DNA from: an uncultured Eubacteriales bacterium
GTDB taxonomy: Bacteria; Bacillota; Clostridia; Peptostreptococcales; Anaerovoracaceae
Assembly: GCA_902797345.1 (NCBI GenBank)
Contig: CADBSL010000153.1
Coordinates: 1-15,665, forward strand
Reading direction: 5' to 3'
Length of the DNA stretch: 15,665 nt
Under the pieces are notes generated by a model. It was not told where the DNA came from. It was given only the letters and a program-made list of their open reading frames with translations, and made no database searches. The position numbers and the translations under genes were made by a program. Numbering within the stretch: position 1 is the first letter of the stretch; every line of letters begins with the position of its first letter. This document shows positions 13,019 to 15,665 of the stretch, in pieces.

Positions 13019-14151
13019 TATTCCAGATAATCCTTGAGTTTTTTGCTGCGGCTGGGGTGGCGGAGTTTCCGCAGGGCCTTGGCTTCGATCTGACGGATCC
13101 GCTCACGGGTCACGTCAAACTGCTTGCCGACTTCTTCCAGGGTCCGCGCCCGGCCGTCTTCCAAGCCGAACCGCAGCTTCAATACCTTCTGTTCCCTTTC
13201 CGTCAGGGTGTCCAGCACTTCCATCAGCTGTTCCTTCAGCATGGAAAAAGCGGCCGCATCCGCCGGGGCAGGCACGTCGTCGTCCGGGATGAAATCTCCC
13301 AGATGGCTGTCTTCCTCTTCCCCGATGGGGGTCTCCAGTGAAACCGGTTCCTGGGCGATCTTCAGGATCTCCCGCACTTTTTCTTCCGGGATATCCATTT
13401 CTCTGGCGATCTCTTCCGGCGTGGGTTCTCTGCCGTGTTCCTGCAGGAGCTGACGGGAGATCCGGACCAGTTTGTTGATAGTCTCGACCATGTGTACCGG
13501 GATCCGGATCGTACGGGCCTGGTCGGCGATGGACCGGGTGATGGCCTGACGGATCCACCAGGTGGCATAGGTACTGAACTTATACCCTTTTCGCCAATCG
13601 AACTTGTCTACGGCTTTGATGAGCCCCAGGTTCCCTTCCTGGATCAGGTCCAGGAACAGCATCCCTCTGCCCACGTATCTTTTGGCGATGCTGACCACCA
13701 GCCGAAGGTTCGCCTCGCACAGTTGCTGCTTGGCTTCTTCGTCTCCGGCTTCCATCCGCTTCGCCAGCTCGATTTCCTGTTCCGCTGTCAGAAGCGGCAC
13801 CTTCCCGATTTCCTTCAGGTACATCCGCACCGGGTCATCCACGTTGATCCCCTTGGGCAGACTCAGGTCGATCTCCACTTCTTCTTCGTCATCGATGGTG
13901 GAGGCGGAGGGGTCTTCATCGTCCATGTCCGTGTTTTCGTTATGACCGGGATCATCGCTGACCAGTTCGATACCGTGGGCCATCAACGTGTCATAGACGA
14001 ATTCCATCTGGTCCTTATCCAGTTCCAGTGTTTCCAGAGAATCAGCGATCTCCAGATAGGAGACCTTCTCCTTCTTCTTGGCGGTATCCAGGAAGTTCTT
14101 GAACACCTCCATCTGTTTTTCGTCCATCAAAGTTTTTCTTTCTTCACTCAT
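13018..14151 (-). CDS. rpoD: Primary RNA polymerase sigma factor RpoD/SigA
   Basis: This 377-residue protein is the housekeeping sigma factor that directs RNA polymerase to TATAAT promoters. Domains in order are a short Firmicutes-type region 1.1 (about 10-65), an acidic linker (66-98), region 1.2 from DDPVRMYLKEIG (105-116), regions 2.1-2.4 with LIQEGNLGLIKAVDKFD (169-185) and YATWWIRQAITRSI (195-208), region 3 from IRIPVHM to about 302, and region 4 with the helix-turn-helix TLEEVGKQFDVTRERIRQIE (337-356). The start follows AAAGGAG inside the last codons of dnaG, and ATGA is shared between the two genes. The same protein should read the extended -10 promoters in this window and be the target of the 6S RNA at its left end. 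Confidence 0.98.
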   Translation of the reverse strand: MSEERKTLMDEKQMEVFKNFLDTAKKKEKVSYLEIADSLETLELDKDQMEFVYDTLMAHGIELVSDDPGHNENTDMDDEDPSASTIDDEEEVEIDLSLPKGINVDDPVRMYLKEIGKVPLLTAEQEIELAKRMEAGDEEAKQQLCEANLRLVVSIAKRYVGRGMLFLDLIQEGNLGLIKAVDKFDWRKGYKFSTYATWWIRQAITRSIADQARTIRIPVHMVETINKLVRISRQLLQEHGREPTPEEIAREMDIPEEKVREILKIAQEPVSLETPIGEEEDSHLGDFIPDDDVPAPADAAAFSMLKEQLMEVLDTLTEREQKVLKLRFGLEDGRARTLEEVGKQFDVTRERIRQIEAKALRKLRHPSRSKKLKDYLE

Positions 14152-15665
14152 ACTCCGCTGCTCCTTTCGTTTAAGGTTTGTATTTCCTTGCCGATCTCCA
14201 TCAGATCCCGGGACAGCTCCCGGATCCGTTCGGCATCCTCTTCTTCATTCAATATCTCCAGCACCCGGGTGATCTCCGTCTGCCGGCGGTTCAGTGTGTC
14301 GAGCCGGATCTTCCGGAGGCATTCTCTCATCACCGTTTCCTCATCAGCGCCGATCAATTCACCGGATTCGATGCTTCTTAGCAGCCGCTCCTCCGGCTCC
14401 CGGAGCCTGTCGCACAGCGCATCCAGATCCACTTCCGTGTTTTCGGAGCACTGCATCACCAGCTGTTCCAGGATGCCTTCATATCCGCTGCCGTAGAAGT
14501 ATTCGCTGACTTCGTCGTTTCCGGCCACCGCAAGGATCAATTCCGGGTGGGTCAACATCAATTTCACCAGAAGCCGAAGCACCGGCGATTTCTTTTCGTC
14601 GATCCGGAAGGGTTCCTCCTCTTCTTCAGTCCTTTTCGGTTCCCGGATCTCTCCGGGCGTCTCCCTTCCTCCCTGCTCCACTTCCCGCTGGATGGAGCTT
14701 TCCGAGAACTTGGTCATCTCCGCCACCATCCGGATATAGGCGGTCTGTTCCACCGGGCTTTTGATCTTTCGGAGTTCGCCGCTGATGGCCTCCAGAAAGC
14801 CGATGCTGCCTTCCGTGGTGTCCAGATCGTACCGGGCGCTGATGACCTTCACCTTGTATTCCATAAAGGAAAGGGCCTTCTCCATCAACTCTTCAAAGGC
14901 CAGCTTTCCGTATTTTCGGATGTATTCATCCGGGTCCTTTCCTCCTTCGACCTGCAATACCTTCACCTTCAATCCCGCATCCCGGAGGATATCGATGCCT
15001 CTCATGGTGGCGTTCTGTCCGGCCCGGTCCGAGTCGTAGGACAGGATCACCGTGTCGGTGTAGCGTTTCAGCAGCTTCGCCTGCTCCGGCGTCAGCGCCG
15101 TCCCCAGGGACGCCACTGCGATCTCGATACCCGCCTCCACCAGGGAGACCACATCCATGTATCCTTCCACCACCAGAGCCAGATTCTGCTTTCGGATGGC
15201 GTTCTTTGCCAGATTGAGTCCGTAAAGATTGTCCTTCTTTTTGAAGATCTCCGTCTCCGGCGAATTCAGATACTTCGGGGTGCTGTCATCGATGGCCCGT
15301 CCTCCGAAGCCGATGACCTTGTCCCTCGTATTGAGGATGGGAAAGATCACCCGGTTGCGGAACTTGTCATACGCCCTTCCGTTCTTGCCGGAAGAAAGCA
15401 GTCCGGCCTCGATGCCTTCCTCTTCCGGGAATTGCTTCGATCCCAGGAACTCCGCCATATCCTGCCAGCCATCCTTTGCATAGCCGATCCCGAATTTCTT
15501 TGCGGTCTCCGGAGAGATCCCCCGTTTCATCACGTAACGGATCCCCGGGTTGTCTCCGTCCCGAAGGTTTTTGTAAAAATGACGGGCGGCCTGCCGGGAG
15601 AGCTCATACATCCGGTCCCGTTTTTCATCCCGGGCTTTGTTCCCGCTGCCCCGCTTGAATTCCAA
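14148..15665 (-). CDS. dnaG: DNA primase, C-terminal part (N-terminus outside window)
   Basis: This is the primase that makes RNA primers for the replication fork. The reading frame is open to the right edge, and the first visible codon is TTG read as leucine, so about the first 90-100 residues, holding the zinc-binding domain, are missing. Numbered from the edge, the catalytic core starts near residue 15, with GISPETAKKFGIGYA (49-63). The Toprim motifs are VVEGYMD (Glu168) and LSYDSDRAG (Asp211, Asp213). A helical DnaB-helicase-interaction region follows (about 355-500), with an acidic EEEEEP linker at 348-352. It overlaps rpoD by 4 bp (ATGA). The dnaG-rpoD core of the macromolecular synthesis operon is intact, and its promoter lies beyond the window. 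Confidence 0.97.
   Translation of the reverse strand: MEFKRGSGNKARDEKRDRMYELSRQAARHFYKNLRDGDNPGIRYVMKRGISPETAKKFGIGYAKDGWQDMAEFLGSKQFPEEEGIEAGLLSSGKNGRAYDKFRNRVIFPILNTRDKVIGFGGRAIDDSTPKYLNSPETEIFKKKDNLYGLNLAKNAIRKQNLALVVEGYMDVVSLVEAGIEIAVASLGTALTPEQAKLLKRYTDTVILSYDSDRAGQNATMRGIDILRDAGLKVKVLQVEGGKDPDEYIRKYGKLAFEELMEKALSFMEYKVKVISARYDLDTTEGSIGFLEAISGELRKIKSPVEQTAYIRMVAEMTKFSESSIQREVEQGGRETPGEIREPKRTEEEEEPFRIDEKKSPVLRLLVKLMLTHPELILAVAGNDEVSEYFYGSGYEGILEQLVMQCSENTEVDLDALCDRLREPEERLLRSIESGELIGADEETVMRECLRKIRLDTLNRRQTEITRVLEILNEEEDAERIRELSRDLMEIGKEIQTLNERSSGV

Noticed and set aside
1..15665. CRISPR array, prophage, transposon or tRNA genes
   Set aside because: No regular repeats, integrase or transposase motifs, or cloverleaf sequences were seen on either strand.

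Overview
The window looks like chromosomal core sequence from an anaerobic member of the Clostridia (Firmicutes). This rests on the gene content: a dnaG-rpoD-trmK-nif3 cluster in Firmicutes order, SLH-domain surface anchoring, a very long BadF/HgdC-type 2-hydroxyacyl-CoA dehydratase activase, strong AGGAGG-like ribosome binding sites, and sigma-A promoters with TATAAT and extended -10 elements. No phage, IS element, CRISPR array or tRNA was seen. No species name can be given from the sequence alone.

Left part (1-2141). The plus strand carries the 3' end of a PHP-family histidinol-phosphatase gene and a complete CCA-adding tRNA nucleotidyltransferase gene. Between them, on the minus strand, is a 190-nt structured RNA with its own extended -10 promoter. 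It is best explained as 6S RNA, the regulator of RNA polymerase.

Middle part (2150-5949). All genes here are on the minus strand. They are a secreted three-SLH-domain wall protein, a YebC/PmpR-family gene with its own promoter and terminator, a UPF0210 (DUF711, 'PFL family') gene, and a UPF0237 ACT-domain gene. The last two are tightly linked to the giant gene upstream of them.

Giant gene (5958-10238, minus). This is a single-chain protein of 1426 residues. It has two tandem ASKHA ATPase halves, each with the two cluster-binding cysteines, followed by a cysteine cluster and a duplicated 2-hydroxyacyl-CoA dehydratase-like (HgdB) region. The giant gene, the ACT gene and the UPF0210 gene are separated by only 8 and 12 bp, so they form one transcription unit. 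A small alpha/beta hydrolase gene precedes them.

Right part (11130-15665, minus). The order of transcription is dnaG (N-terminus outside the window), rpoD, trmK, nif3, rnpB. Adjacent genes overlap by 4, 1 and 14 bp. The promoter of the RNase P RNA gene is built into the 3' end of nif3, so the nif3 stop codon lies inside the -10 box. This cluster joins replication priming, the housekeeping sigma factor, tRNA modification and tRNA 5' processing. With cca (tRNA 3' end) and 6S RNA (holding sigma-A polymerase) at the left end, the window is rich in core RNA and transcription functions.

The most interesting items are the single-chain activase/reductase with its ACT and UPF0210 partners, the 6S RNA gene lodged between hisJ-like and cca, and several compact overlaps of regulatory signals with coding sequence.
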